A program made the position numbers and the translations under genes. The notes under the pieces are model-generated. The model was not told where the DNA came from and ran no database searches. It saw nothing but the letters and a program-made list of their open reading frames with translations. DNA of 64,000 nucleotides, taken from positions 620,001-684,000 of the forward strand of contig JASGKG010000001.1 in NCBI GenBank assembly GCA_047600805.1, in the 5' to 3' direction. The DNA comes from JADKHC01 sp047600805 (GTDB lineage: Bacteria; Verrucomicrobiota; Verrucomicrobiia; Opitutales; Opitutaceae). The stretch's first letter is position 1, and the number at the start of each line of letters is the position of its first letter. This document shows positions 8,875-17,960 of the stretch, one piece after another.

Positions 8875-9380
8875 AGCGGCCTGCACGATACGATTGTCGC
8901 CGCGAGAATAGGTGAGGTGTTCATTCCGAGGTCGGCTACCGACGCTTGATGCCTTGCTCGATTCGTTCGGCCCTATTTGCGTTCGACGATTCCGTTGACG
9001 TGTCTTCTCAAGGCAACGCCGAGAACCCCGATCTGCTGCATAAGTTGCCGACGTGAAGGCGTGAGGTGCTTCATCTGTGTTCACTCTAGAATTTCGCGCA
9101 CCCACCAACCAAGCACCCGGGCCCTATCGAGGTTCTTCGTTGCAAATTCCGCCTCGGTTGGTCTCTGGCGAGCAGTTGAACTAATGGGTCTTTGTCGATA
9201 AGAAAGGCTTTCGGCGAATGCTAAACGTCCTCTGATTAGCGAAATCGTTGGTCCTGCTGACCGGCTAGTAGATTATCCTTTAATCAAGAAAGCTATTAGA
9301 GAATTTGGTTTACATCGTTTTTATGTGCGACTTCGTTGCACCACTAAACTTTAAACGCTGAATCTAGACTTCCTTACCCT
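8875..9380. other. gap between efflux operon and respiratory operon
   Basis: This is 506 bp with no convincing gene. On the minus strand, 9272-9081 is open for 64 codons and reads plausibly (RPTEAEFATKNLDRARVLG) but has no start codon. A 33-codon minus-strand frame starting at ATG 9074 follows it. These could be a decayed small gene. The stretch 9230-9360 is clearly more AT-rich than its surroundings and probably holds the promoter of the respiratory operon, but I cannot pick a convincing -35/-10 pair. Confidence 0.4.
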
Positions 9381-9575
9381 GTGAGCCCACAAAACTCGCG
9401 AAAAACGTTTCTGGCCCAGCTCTTGGGAGTGTTCGCCGCCTTGGGATTCGGTTCCAAGTTGCTGGCGAAATCCCGCTCGATCGCGGGCGACTCCGTTTCA
9501 TCTTCAGCGCCGAGTGCGCCCGTGAAAATCATCGCTGAACCGCGAGCTGTTGCGCGCGACCAAAACTCTGTCTGA
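9381..9575 (+). CDS. small exported or membrane-anchored protein leading the ACIII operon
   Basis: This 64-codon frame starts with GTG 9381. The product has SRKTFLAQLLGVFAALGFGS, a basic stretch followed by a hydrophobic segment, then a low-complexity Ser/Ala/Pro region and a charged end (AEPRAVARDQNSV). The layout resembles a signal or anchor sequence with a short tail. It lies 35 bp upstream of actA in the same direction, so it is probably the first gene of the operon. There is no clear ribosome-binding site and no recognised family; a role in assembly or targeting of the complex is only inference from position. Confidence 0.55.
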   Translation: MSPQNSRKTFLAQLLGVFAALGFGSKLLAKSRSIAGDSVSSSAPSAPVKIIAEPRAVARDQNSV

Positions 9576-9610
9576 CCCACGCCAGGAAGCTAACCGTCGT
9601 CCACTCGACC

Positions 9611-10276
9611 ATGTCGAAAATCTTCCCGAAATCGGCGAACCGCCTTCCGCTCCAGATCATCATCTTTTTGATCGTTCTCGCGGGAGTGGTGACCGCTGCA
9701 ACGACTTATTATGCGACTCCGAAGTACACGCGCGTAGGCTACGCTCCGGTCCAACCGGTCCCGTACAGCCACGCGCTGCACGTCGACAAGCTCGGGCTCG
9801 ACTGCCGCTACTGCCACTCGAACGTCGAGAAGTCCGGCGTGGCGAACCTGCCGACCGCGCAGACGTGTATGAACTGTCACAGCCAGGTGAAGACCGACAG
9901 CCCGCTCCTCGCTCCGGTCCGTGCAGCCTATCAATCCGGCGAGCCCCTTCAGTGGGTGCGCATTCATCAGGTGCCGGACTACGTTTACTTTAACCACTCC
10001 GTCCACGTAAGCCGCGGCGTTTCCTGCGTGAGCTGCCACGGCCAGATCAATCAGATGGAAACGGTTTACCACGCGAAGTCTCTCAGCATGGGCTTCTGCC
10101 TCGATTGCCATCGCAATCCCCAGGCCAACGTTCGCCCGCCCGAGCTGGTGACGAATCTCAACTGGGATCCCCAGACCGCCATGATCGACGGCAAGCCGCA
10201 CACTGAGTGGGCCGCCGAATACGTGAAGAAGAATCACATTAAGCCTCCGCAAAGCTGCACAGGTTGCCATCGATGA
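9611..10276 (+). CDS. actA: ACIII subunit ActA, pentahaem cytochrome c
   Basis: This subunit takes electrons inside alternative complex III (quinol:cytochrome c oxidoreductase) and passes them through covalently bound haems. Five CxxCH sites are visible: CRYCH at residue 65, CMNCH at 86, CVSCH at 139, CLDCH at 163 and CTGCH at 216, the last at the extreme C-terminus. A single N-terminal membrane helix (LQIIIFLIVLAGVVTAATTYY) anchors it facing the periplasm. At 221 aa and five haems it matches the ActA family. The stop overlaps the actB start (ATGA), so the two are translationally coupled. Confidence 0.95.
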   Translation: MSKIFPKSANRLPLQIIIFLIVLAGVVTAATTYYATPKYTRVGYAPVQPVPYSHALHVDKLGLDCRYCHSNVEKSGVANLPTAQTCMNCHSQVKTDSPLLAPVRAAYQSGEPLQWVRIHQVPDYVYFNHSVHVSRGVSCVSCHGQINQMETVYHAKSLSMGFCLDCHRNPQANVRPPELVTNLNWDPQTAMIDGKPHTEWAAEYVKKNHIKPPQSCTGCHR

Positions 10277-13200
10277 AACGCAAAGCACATCCTCCCGCAC
10301 CTTCCGACGCCGAACTTACCGGTCGCAAATACTGGCGCAGTCTCGACGAGCTGGCGGAGACGCCTGGCTTCAAAGAGCACGTCGAGCGCGAATTCCCCGA
10401 GGGCGCTTCGTCGCTCGAAGGCATCGATCGCCGCAAGTTCTTCAAGTTGATGGCCGCATCCTTCGCCCTGGGCGGCGTGGGCCTGGCAGCTGGTTGCCGT
10501 CGTCCGGAGTCGTACATCCTTCCTTACGGAAAATCGGTCGAGGAAATCATTCCTGGCCTGCCGCTCTATTTCGCGACGGCGATGCCGCTGCGCAAGTCGG
10601 CTATTCCGCTTCTCGCGGAAACCCACCAGGGCCGTCCGACCAAGCTCGAAGGCAACCCGACCTACACGCCGCATGGCAGTGCGAGTTCGCTGCTCGCTCA
10701 GGCTTCGGTGCTGGACCTTTACGATCCGGATCGCGCGACTGCACACACGATTAACGGCAACGCCGCGGCGCTCGCCGAGATCCAAGATAAACTTTCTTCT
10801 ATCGCCAAAACGTTCGGTGCCGCTGGTGGCGCCGGCTTGGCGTTCCTCGCTGAAGAATCGAGTTCGCCCACGCGCGCTGCATTGGTCGCGAGTCTGAAAG
10901 CGAAATTCCCGAACGCGATCTGGGCGGAGTACGAGCCAGTGTTGGACGAAGCGCCGGTGGCGGCGGCAGCCGCTGCGTTCGGTCGCAACGTGAAGCCGCT
11001 TTACCGGTTCGCGAAGGCGAAGCGCATTCTGTCGATCGACGCCGATTTCCTTCAGGCCGAAGCCGGCAACCTGTACTACGCCCGCGAATTTTCGAAAGGC
11101 CGTCGTGTCTCCTCGAAGCAGGACGACATGAATCGTCTCTATGTAGCCGAGAGCAGCATGACGCTGACCGGCAGCATGGCCGATCACCGCATGCGTCTTG
11201 CGAGCAGCCACATGGTGGCTTTTGCCTCGGCCATCGCGGTTCGCCTGAATCCCGGCGTTCGCGGGAATCTCGCTCCGTATTTCGAAGGCGTTGAGCTGAA
11301 TCAAAAGTGGATCGAAGAATGCGCCAAGGATCTGATGGATCACAAGGGCCAGTGTCTTGTCGTGGCTGGCGCGCACTTGCCGATCGAAGCGCACGTGATT
11401 GCTCACGGACTCAACTGGTTCCTCGGCAACATCGGCAAAACGGTCGACTACGTCGAAGCCACCGCTCCCTCGGCTGCCTCGATTCAGGATCTCGCTGGCG
11501 CGGTCAAGGCCGGTTCCGTCAAGACGTTGGTTATCCTCGGTGGCAATCCCGCTTACAACGCTCCTGCCGATCTCGACTGGACCGCGCTGCAAGCCTCGGT
11601 GTCGGACGTGATCCGTTACGGCTACTACGTCGATGAAACCTCCTCGGTGAAGCCAGCTTCGACGACGCACATTGCCGCCGCTCACTATCTAGAATCGTGG
11701 GGCGATGCCCGCACGGTCGACGGCACGATCGTGCCGGTGCAGCCGATGATTTTGCCGCTGTTCGGCGGTTTGACCGAAATCGAAGTGCTCGCTCGCATCG
11801 TCGGCGACAGTACCACCGATCCGTACTCGCTCGTTTATCGCACGATTACGACGACCGCTGGCGTCGACGCTGAGAAGGTTTTCCGCCGGTTCCTGCACGA
11901 TGGCCTGCTCGAAAATTCCGCCTACCCAGTGGTTTCGGTTAACTTCACTCGTGATTCCGCAGCGGCCGTTTTCAACAACGCTTCCAAAGCGGTAAAGCTC
12001 TCGAAGGACGCGCTCGAAGTCCGTTTCGTGGCTGACCACAAGATGGACGACGGCCGTTTCGCCAACAACGGCTGGCTGCAAGAATGCCCGGACCCGATCA
12101 CGAAGATTTCCTGGGACAATGCCATTCTCATAAGCCCGAAACTCGGCCGTGAGCTTGGCGTGTATCCGAAAGGCGCCAACCTCCAGGTCGCGCGCGTCGA
12201 AGAGAACAACTTCGAAATCGGCAAAGAGCAGGCGCGCATCGCCGAGCTCCGTGTTGGTGGGCGTTTAATCCGCGGACCGTTGCATATACAGCCTGGTCTG
12301 GCCAATTACACGATAGTTCTGCCGCTTGGCTACGGACGCACTGTTTCTGGTCGCGTCGGCAAGGGCCAGGGCTTCAGCGCTTATCCGGTTCGCGCGACGA
12401 ATGCTATGCACATTGCCACGGGCGCGACGCTGGTGGTCACGGACGAAACTTACCAACTCGCCAACACCCAGGAGCACTGGTCGATGGAAGGCCGCGACAT
12501 CGTTCGCGAAGCCAACTTCGAAGGCACTGGCGGTTACAAAGAGAATCCCGGTTTCGTGAAAGAGATCGGCATGGAGTCGCACAGCCCGGCGGTTCTTGGC
12601 CTGCAAGGCGCGCGTCTGCCGAACGAAACGGACGAGCAATACGCGAAGCGCATTCACAGCGACGCGGGCGCGGGGATTTTGCCGCGCGGCAACTCTCTCT
12701 ACGAAACTCCAGCACTCACGGGCGAACACCAGTGGGGCATGAGCATCGACCTGAACACCTGCATCGGCTGTAACGCCTGCGTGGTGGCTTGCCAGGCGGA
12801 AAACAATATTCCGATCGTTGGCAAGGACCAGGTTCTGCGGGGTCGTGAGATGCACTGGATTCGCATCGACCGTTACTATTCTGATGGCCAAGCGGACGCC
12901 GCGGCGTTCGGTGGCGAAGGCAACCGCAAGCTGCCAGGCGATTCCGATGATGCGCTCAGCACGCCGCAGGTTTCGCTTCAGCCGATGGCCTGCGTGCAAT
13001 GCGAACTGGCGCCGTGCGAAACGGTTTGCCCGGTTAACGCCACGGTGCACGACGACGAGGGCATCAACGCGATGGCCTACAACCGTTGTATTGGTACACG
13101 TTACTGCGCAAACAACTGCCCCTACAAGGTGCGGCGCTTTAACTTCTTCGATTGGAACAATCGCCAGCTTGACAGCCTGTACATGGGACCGCTCGGGCCC

Positions 13201-13749
13201 AGCGGCATGCCGGAGTTGGTTAAGATGGTTAAGAACCCCGACGTCACTGTGCGCATGCGCGGTGTCATGGAAAAGTGCACCTACTGCGTGCAGCGCATCC
13301 AGCAGGCCAAGATCGCTCAGAAGGCAAAGGCCGGCGCGTCCGATCGGATCAAGATTGCCGACGGTACGATCAAGACGGCCTGCCAACAGGTTTGCCCGGT
13401 CGACGCCATTGTCTTTGGCGACATTCTCGATCCCGAGAGCGCCGTCTCGAAGGCCAAGAAGCGCGAGCAGGAGTACGCCGTTCTCGGCTACCTCAACACG
13501 CGTCCGCGCACGACCTACGCTGGCAAGATCCGCAATCCGAATCCCGCCATGCCGGATTACGCGCAGCCTTTCAGCCGCCAGGAATACAACAAGAAGAACC
13601 ACCCGACCGGCGCCGGCGCTCACGGCCATGGCGCCGAAAGCCCGACAGGCGGGGAGGGTGGTCACGACACTCCCGAACATCAGGACCCACACCAAAAAGG
13701 CGGTCACGCAATGCTGAATAAACTCATGACCAACGGAGGACTCAGCTAA
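10273..13749 (+). CDS. actB: ACIII subunit ActB, molybdopterin-like/iron-sulfur protein
   Basis: This is the large peripheral subunit of alternative complex III. The start is ATG 10273, overlapping actA by 4 bp (1158 aa). An internal twin-arginine-like segment (RRKFFKLMAASFALGGVG) near residue 55 ends in LAAGC and probably directs Tat export. The N-terminal two thirds resemble a molybdopterin oxidoreductase fold, which in this family carries no molybdenum. The C-terminal part has four iron-sulfur cluster motifs: CIGCNACVVACQAEN near 829, CVQCELAPCETVCP near 907, CIGTRYCANNCP near 939, and CTYC near 1003 with CQQVCPVDAI near 1037. The tail is His/Gly-rich. A GGAGGA before the end serves as ribosome-binding site for actC. 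Confidence 0.95.
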   Translation: MKRKAHPPAPSDAELTGRKYWRSLDELAETPGFKEHVEREFPEGASSLEGIDRRKFFKLMAASFALGGVGLAAGCRRPESYILPYGKSVEEIIPGLPLYFATAMPLRKSAIPLLAETHQGRPTKLEGNPTYTPHGSASSLLAQASVLDLYDPDRATAHTINGNAAALAEIQDKLSSIAKTFGAAGGAGLAFLAEESSSPTRAALVASLKAKFPNAIWAEYEPVLDEAPVAAAAAAFGRNVKPLYRFAKAKRILSIDADFLQAEAGNLYYAREFSKGRRVSSKQDDMNRLYVAESSMTLTGSMADHRMRLASSHMVAFASAIAVRLNPGVRGNLAPYFEGVELNQKWIEECAKDLMDHKGQCLVVAGAHLPIEAHVIAHGLNWFLGNIGKTVDYVEATAPSAASIQDLAGAVKAGSVKTLVILGGNPAYNAPADLDWTALQASVSDVIRYGYYVDETSSVKPASTTHIAAAHYLESWGDARTVDGTIVPVQPMILPLFGGLTEIEVLARIVGDSTTDPYSLVYRTITTTAGVDAEKVFRRFLHDGLLENSAYPVVSVNFTRDSAAAVFNNASKAVKLSKDALEVRFVADHKMDDGRFANNGWLQECPDPITKISWDNAILISPKLGRELGVYPKGANLQVARVEENNFEIGKEQARIAELRVGGRLIRGPLHIQPGLANYTIVLPLGYGRTVSGRVGKGQGFSAYPVRATNAMHIATGATLVVTDETYQLANTQEHWSMEGRDIVREANFEGTGGYKENPGFVKEIGMESHSPAVLGLQGARLPNETDEQYAKRIHSDAGAGILPRGNSLYETPALTGEHQWGMSIDLNTCIGCNACVVACQAENNIPIVGKDQVLRGREMHWIRIDRYYSDGQADAAAFGGEGNRKLPGDSDDALSTPQVSLQPMACVQCELAPCETVCPVNATVHDDEGINAMAYNRCIGTRYCANNCPYKVRRFNFFDWNNRQLDSLYMGPLGPSGMPELVKMVKNPDVTVRMRGVMEKCTYCVQRIQQAKIAQKAKAGASDRIKIADGTIKTACQQVCPVDAIVFGDILDPESAVSKAKKREQEYAVLGYLNTRPRTTYAGKIRNPNPAMPDYAQPFSRQEYNKKNHPTGAGAHGHGAESPTGGEGGHDTPEHQDPHQKGGHAMLNKLMTNGGLS

Positions 13750-15215
13750 TGGCCACGGCATCTTCTGATCACCCGGTTCCGGCGATCCTCAGCGAGGTGA
13801 AACCTGCCGTGCTTCCGCGCGCGACGCTTGTCGAGCACGGCCGGAGCTTCGGTTGGATCACCGACAAGATCTGCGGCATCATCGAAGGCAAGACGCCCAC
13901 CTGGTGGTGGGTCTGCTTTGTTGTCGCGTGCTTCGTCGCCTCGTTTACCGTTGCGGGCATCACTTACCTCGTCGCTACCGGCGTCGGTGTGTGGGGTCAC
14001 GCGAATCCGGTCAACTGGGCGTGGGACATCGTCAACTTCGTGTTCTGGATCGGTATCGGCCACGCCGGTACGTTGATCTCCGCGATCTTGTGCTTGCTGC
14101 GCCAAAAGTGGCGCACGTCGATCAATCGCGCGGCCGAGGCCATGACGATCTTCGCCGTGGTTTGCGCGGGTATCTTCCCGGTCTTCCATGTCGGTCGCGT
14201 GTGGTTCGCCTGGTATCTTTTCCCGATTCCGAATTCGAACTACATATGGCAAAACTTCCGTTCGCCGCTCGAGTGGGACGTGTTCGCGGTTTCCACCTAC
14301 GGTACGGTTTCGGTGCTGTTCTGGTATGTCGGTCTGATTCCTGACCTCGCGGTTCTTCGCGACCGTTTCTACGCTGCCGGCAACAAACTTCGTGCGACGC
14401 TCTACGGATTCTTCGCGATGGGCTGGCGCGGTTCGAACCGCCACTGGAGCAATTACGAAATGGCGTATTTGATCCTGGCAGGTGTTTCGACGCCGCTCGT
14501 GCTCTCCGTGCACACGATCGTGTCGTTCGACTTTGCCGTCTCTCTGATTCCCGGATGGCACACGACGATTTTCCCGCCGTACTTCGTGGCCGGCGCTATT
14601 TTCTCCGGCTTCGGCATGGTGCTCACGTTGATGCTGCCGCTGCGCTCGATCTTCAAACTCGAGGATCTGATCACGCAGTATCACATCGACTGCATGTGCA
14701 AGATCACCCTAGCGACCGGCACGATGGTCGGTTACGCGTACGCGATGGAGTTCTTCATCGCGTGGTACGGTGCGAATCCGTACGAAGGCTTCACCTTCAT
14801 CAACCGCGCTTTTGGTCCTTACGCCTGGGCTTACTGGATCATGATTTCCTGCAACGTGGTCACGCCGCAGTTCTTCTGGTTCAAAGCGGTTCGCAACAAC
14901 ACCGCGTTGGTCTGGGTGCTCTCGATCTTCGTCAACGTCGGCATGTGGTTCGAGCGTTTCGTGATCATCGTCACCTCGCTCGCTCGCGACTTCCTGCCGT
15001 CGAGCTGGGGCTACTACAGCCCGTCGATCGTGGAAATTTTCACGTTCTTCGGAACGTTCGGCGTCTTCTCGGTGCTGTTCCTTTTGTTCATTCGCTTCCT
15101 GCCGATCATGCCGATGGCCGAGCTCAAGGCGGTCACGCCGCAAGCCGACGTCCACGGCCATGCCACCGAATCCACGGGTCACGGCGACCCGGTCGTGCAG
15201 AAAGGACACGCCTAA
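13749..15215 (+). CDS. actC: ACIII subunit ActC, NrfD-like quinol-binding membrane protein
   Basis: This integral membrane subunit belongs to the NrfD/PsrC family. It probably contributes the quinol oxidation site of alternative complex III. It has about ten hydrophobic segments over 488 aa, including WDIVNFVFWIGIGHAGTLIS and WSNYEMAYLILAGVSTPLVL, and a His-rich cytoplasmic tail. The start ATG overlaps the actB stop by one base (TAATG), with GGAGGA eight bases upstream. A second NrfD-like subunit, actF, lies four genes on; having two is normal for ACIII. Confidence 0.95.
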   Translation: MATASSDHPVPAILSEVKPAVLPRATLVEHGRSFGWITDKICGIIEGKTPTWWWVCFVVACFVASFTVAGITYLVATGVGVWGHANPVNWAWDIVNFVFWIGIGHAGTLISAILCLLRQKWRTSINRAAEAMTIFAVVCAGIFPVFHVGRVWFAWYLFPIPNSNYIWQNFRSPLEWDVFAVSTYGTVSVLFWYVGLIPDLAVLRDRFYAAGNKLRATLYGFFAMGWRGSNRHWSNYEMAYLILAGVSTPLVLSVHTIVSFDFAVSLIPGWHTTIFPPYFVAGAIFSGFGMVLTLMLPLRSIFKLEDLITQYHIDCMCKITLATGTMVGYAYAMEFFIAWYGANPYEGFTFINRAFGPYAWAYWIMISCNVVTPQFFWFKAVRNNTALVWVLSIFVNVGMWFERFVIIVTSLARDFLPSSWGYYSPSIVEIFTFFGTFGVFSVLFLLFIRFLPIMPMAELKAVTPQADVHGHATESTGHGDPVVQKGHA

Positions 15216-15224
15216 TTTCCGACC

Positions 15225-15758
15225 ATGGCTGCTCCAACACATGGCTTGATCGCCACCTTCCACACGGCGCCGGATATTTATCATGCGTCTGAAATCGTGC
15301 GCGATGCCGGCTACAAATTCTGGGACTGCGTCACGCCGTTCCCGATTCACGGCCTCGACCGCGCGATGGGCGTCAAACGTTCGATCGTCCCGCGGTTCTC
15401 GCTCGCTGGCGGTATCATCGGGTTCTGCACCGGCATGAGCATGATCTGGTACATGAACGGCTTTGACTACAAACTCATCGTCGGCGGCAAACCGTACTTC
15501 AGCCCGATGTTCGCGTTTCCCGTTTCGTACGAGCTGACGATTCTGTTCACCGCGTTCGCGACGATCGGCGGCATGTTCTTCCTGAACCGCCTGCCGATGC
15601 ACTATCATCCGGTGCTCAAGTACGACAAAATCCATGAAGGCATGGACGACCGCTTCTTCATCGTGATCGAAGCTCGCGACCCGAAATTTGATCTGGCCCG
15701 GACCCGTGCGCTGCTTGAAAAAGCCGGCGGCAAGGAAATCAAGGAGCTGGAGGCATAA
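15225..15758 (+). CDS. actD: ACIII subunit ActD (DUF3341-type membrane protein)
   Basis: This is a small two-helix membrane subunit of alternative complex III. Its cytoplasmic N-terminal part (GLIATFHTAPDIYHASEIV, then CVTPFPIHGLDRAMG) is the hallmark of the family. Two membrane helices follow (GGIIGFCTGMSMIWYMNG and ELTILFTAFATIGGMFFL), then a soluble end (DDRFFIVIEARDPKFDLA). At 177 aa it is the expected size. It starts 9 bp after actC and ends 2 bp before actE. It carries no cofactor and is thought to be structural. Confidence 0.93.
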   Translation: MAAPTHGLIATFHTAPDIYHASEIVRDAGYKFWDCVTPFPIHGLDRAMGVKRSIVPRFSLAGGIIGFCTGMSMIWYMNGFDYKLIVGGKPYFSPMFAFPVSYELTILFTAFATIGGMFFLNRLPMHYHPVLKYDKIHEGMDDRFFIVIEARDPKFDLARTRALLEKAGGKEIKELEA

Positions 15759-15760
15759 CC

Positions 15761-16396
15761 ATGCGCTACGCCTATTTCACCCTCGCATTTCTAACGGTGC
15801 TTACCGTGTCGCTGCTCGGCTTCCGCGGTTGCCAATTCACGCATCCGCCGATGTCGGTCTTCCCCGACTGGGCGTTCCCGGAAATGAATTATCAGGCCAA
15901 GTACAAACCGCAGGCGCCGAGCAAATTCTTTGCCGACGGACGTGCCGACCGGCCCTTGCCGAAGGGTGTTGTCCCGCGCGGCTTCCTGCGCGAAGACAGC
16001 CATCTCTACGCTGGCAAAGACGCCAACGGCGAGTGGGCCAAAGGTTTCCCGGCCGCGATCAAAGTCGACGCCCGTTTCATGGAACGCGGTCGTGAGCGTT
16101 TTACGATCTACTGCGCGCCGTGCCACGGTGCCCTTGGCGATGGCAAAGGGATCGTTACTCAGTACGGCTGGGGCGCCCCGGCCAACTTCCATTCCGACAC
16201 CTTCCGCAACATGCCCGAAGGCCAGATCTTCAATACAATCACCAACGGCGCGAAAACCATGTTTCCGTATGGCGACAAACTTGTTCCTGAGGACCGGTGG
16301 GCGGTCATTGCCTATTTGCGCGCTCTGCAACGTGCGCAGAACAGCCGTGTCGAGGACGTCGAAGCTAACCACAAATCGGAGCTAGGCATCAAATGA
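15761..16396 (+). CDS. actE: ACIII subunit ActE, monohaem cytochrome c lipoprotein
   Basis: This subunit has one CxxCH site (CAPCH, residue 118) in a class I cytochrome c fold, followed by the axial-Met region (FRNMPEGQIFNTITNGAKTM). The N-terminus is a signal peptide ending in a lipobox-like LLGFRGC, so Cys24 is probably lipidated and holds the protein to the membrane face, as known for ActE in other ACIII complexes. At 211 aa it is normal. It is the likely exit point of electrons toward the oxidase. The ribosome-binding site lies in the end of actD (AAGGAGCTGGAGG). Its stop overlaps the actF start by 4 bp. Confidence 0.93.
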   Translation: MRYAYFTLAFLTVLTVSLLGFRGCQFTHPPMSVFPDWAFPEMNYQAKYKPQAPSKFFADGRADRPLPKGVVPRGFLREDSHLYAGKDANGEWAKGFPAAIKVDARFMERGRERFTIYCAPCHGALGDGKGIVTQYGWGAPANFHSDTFRNMPEGQIFNTITNGAKTMFPYGDKLVPEDRWAVIAYLRALQRAQNSRVEDVEANHKSELGIK

Positions 16397-17670
16397 GTTC
16401 ACACGCTGCAACTGCTCCTCGCTCGCTTCCCGCACCGGGCGCTCCTGGCGCAACGAAGGCGCTTACGATCGGTGCAATCGGCATCGCGGTCGCTGCTGGC
16501 GGCCTGTTAGTGCCGCACAACGCACAAGTCGTCGCGCACTCCTGGCTGGTCGGCGTCTCGTTTTGGACGGCCATCACGATTGGCATGCTGCTGATGGTGA
16601 TGATCCATCACATTTTTGACGCGTCATGGTCGACCGTGATCCGCCGCCAATGGGAGCATGGCATCGCCGCCTTCCCCTGGCTTGCGCTGCTTTTTGTACC
16701 GTTGCTGTTGGTCTCCTGGTTCGGTCCGCGTGATATCGTCTGGCCGTGGATGAATCCGGCCCATCAGCTTCACGGGCACGGCACCGTCGAAACCGATATT
16801 CTCTACGCAAAGAAATCCGGCTTTTTGAACATCAACATGTTCACCGGCGGCACGATCCTGTTCTTTGCATCTTGGGTGTGGTTGTCGGCGCGCTTGCGCA
16901 AGGCTTCCTTCTCGCAGGATGCCGATGGCGACGTTCGTTGGACCCGGATGAATCGCGTCACCGCTGCGATGGGCATTCCGATCGCGGCGCTTACGCTCAC
17001 GTTTGCCGCTATCTACTGGATCAAGAGCTTGGAATACCACTGGTTCTCCACGATGTACGGCGTGTGGTTCTTCGCAAACTGCATCCGCGGAGCACTCTGT
17101 TTGAGTGTGTTGATCATGCTGTGGCTCTACAATCGGGGTGATTACAAAGGCATTCTCAACACGAATCACCTGCACTCGATCGGCCAGCTGATGCTCGCGT
17201 TCACGGTCTTCTGGGCCTACGTGACGTTCTCGCAGTATTTCCTGATCTGGAACGCCAACGTCCCCGAAGAAACCTTTTGGTACAACATCCGCGAGATCAA
17301 CGCCGACGGCACTCCTAACCAGTGGAAGTGGGTAGGAATTGGCGCGCTGGTCTTTGGACACTTTCTCGTGCCTTTCCTATATTTGCTGTCGTACAGGCAC
17401 AAAATTATCCACTCGAAGATCAAGTTCATCGCGGTCTGGGTGCCGTGCGTGATCTTCATCGATCTTTGTTATAACATTCTTCCTGCACTAAAAGATCATG
17501 ACAGCGGTAATCCGTTGCCTTTCCTCTCGCTCAATCTCGTCTGGACCTTGGCGTCGGTGGTCGGTGTGGGCGGCATTTGGTTTTGGGCATACCTGCGGAG
17601 TTTCCCGAAAGCCAAGCTGATCCCGATCCGCGATCCGCGTATCAACGAAAGTCTTCTGCACCATGAGTGA
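16393..17670 (+). CDS. actF: ACIII subunit ActF, second NrfD-like membrane protein
   Basis: This is the second large membrane subunit of alternative complex III, a diverged paralogue of ActC. It has about ten hydrophobic segments across 425 aa (for example WTAITIGMLLMVMIHHIFDA, and LMLAFTVFWAYVTFSQYFLI, a pattern typical of ActF). It starts with ATGA overlapping actE and overlaps the next small gene by 8 bp. ActF is usually described as not binding quinol but contributing to the proton path; that is family knowledge, not visible here. Confidence 0.93.
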   Translation: MSSHAATAPRSLPAPGAPGATKALTIGAIGIAVAAGGLLVPHNAQVVAHSWLVGVSFWTAITIGMLLMVMIHHIFDASWSTVIRRQWEHGIAAFPWLALLFVPLLLVSWFGPRDIVWPWMNPAHQLHGHGTVETDILYAKKSGFLNINMFTGGTILFFASWVWLSARLRKASFSQDADGDVRWTRMNRVTAAMGIPIAALTLTFAAIYWIKSLEYHWFSTMYGVWFFANCIRGALCLSVLIMLWLYNRGDYKGILNTNHLHSIGQLMLAFTVFWAYVTFSQYFLIWNANVPEETFWYNIREINADGTPNQWKWVGIGALVFGHFLVPFLYLLSYRHKIIHSKIKFIAVWVPCVIFIDLCYNILPALKDHDSGNPLPFLSLNLVWTLASVVGVGGIWFWAYLRSFPKAKLIPIRDPRINESLLHHE

Positions 17671-17959
17671 CGCGTCTCCCAAATCTGGTTTTTTCATCAC
17701 GGCCATCGCGGTGATCGGCGGGTTCGTCATCTTCGGCCTCATCTTGGTCGTTGCTTATTTGCCGAATCGTCCTGCGGCGATTGCTCAAGGCACCAAAACT
17801 CCTGAAGAGCGTGCCGCGATTCTACGCGAACTTCGCGCGAAAGAAGTCGCAGGCAACAGCTACGGCTGGGTCGATCAATCCAAAGGCGTGGTCCACGTTC
17901 CGATCGAGCGCGCGATGCAGTTGACGCTCGAAGAAATCAACCGCCCGCCGGCCAAGTAG
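17663..17959 (+). CDS. small single-helix membrane protein between act and cco genes
   Basis: The product is 98 aa: a short polar start, one membrane helix (GFVIFGLILVVAYL), then a charged soluble part (KTPEERAAILRELRAKEVA) and the segment YGWVDQSKGVVHVPIERAM. The last piece resembles a short periplasmic motif seen in small proteins encoded beside ACIII-linked oxidases, but I cannot name a family. It overlaps the actF stop by 8 bp and ends one base before the next gene, so it is certainly part of the operon. A linking or assembly role between ACIII and the oxidase is possible. Confidence 0.8.
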   Translation: MSDASPKSGFFITAIAVIGGFVIFGLILVVAYLPNRPAAIAQGTKTPEERAAILRELRAKEVAGNSYGWVDQSKGVVHVPIERAMQLTLEEINRPPAK

Positions 17960-17960
17960 A

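Noticed and set aside
8973..9074. 33-codon minus-strand gene in the gap before the respiratory operon
   Set aside because: Too short, with no ribosome-binding site, operon context or recognisable motif.
10234..13761. Long open frames on the minus strand opposite actB (about 480-500 codons each)
   Set aside because: They are Arg/Val/His-rich mirror frames caused by strong third-position GC bias in actB, whose own motifs are unmistakable.
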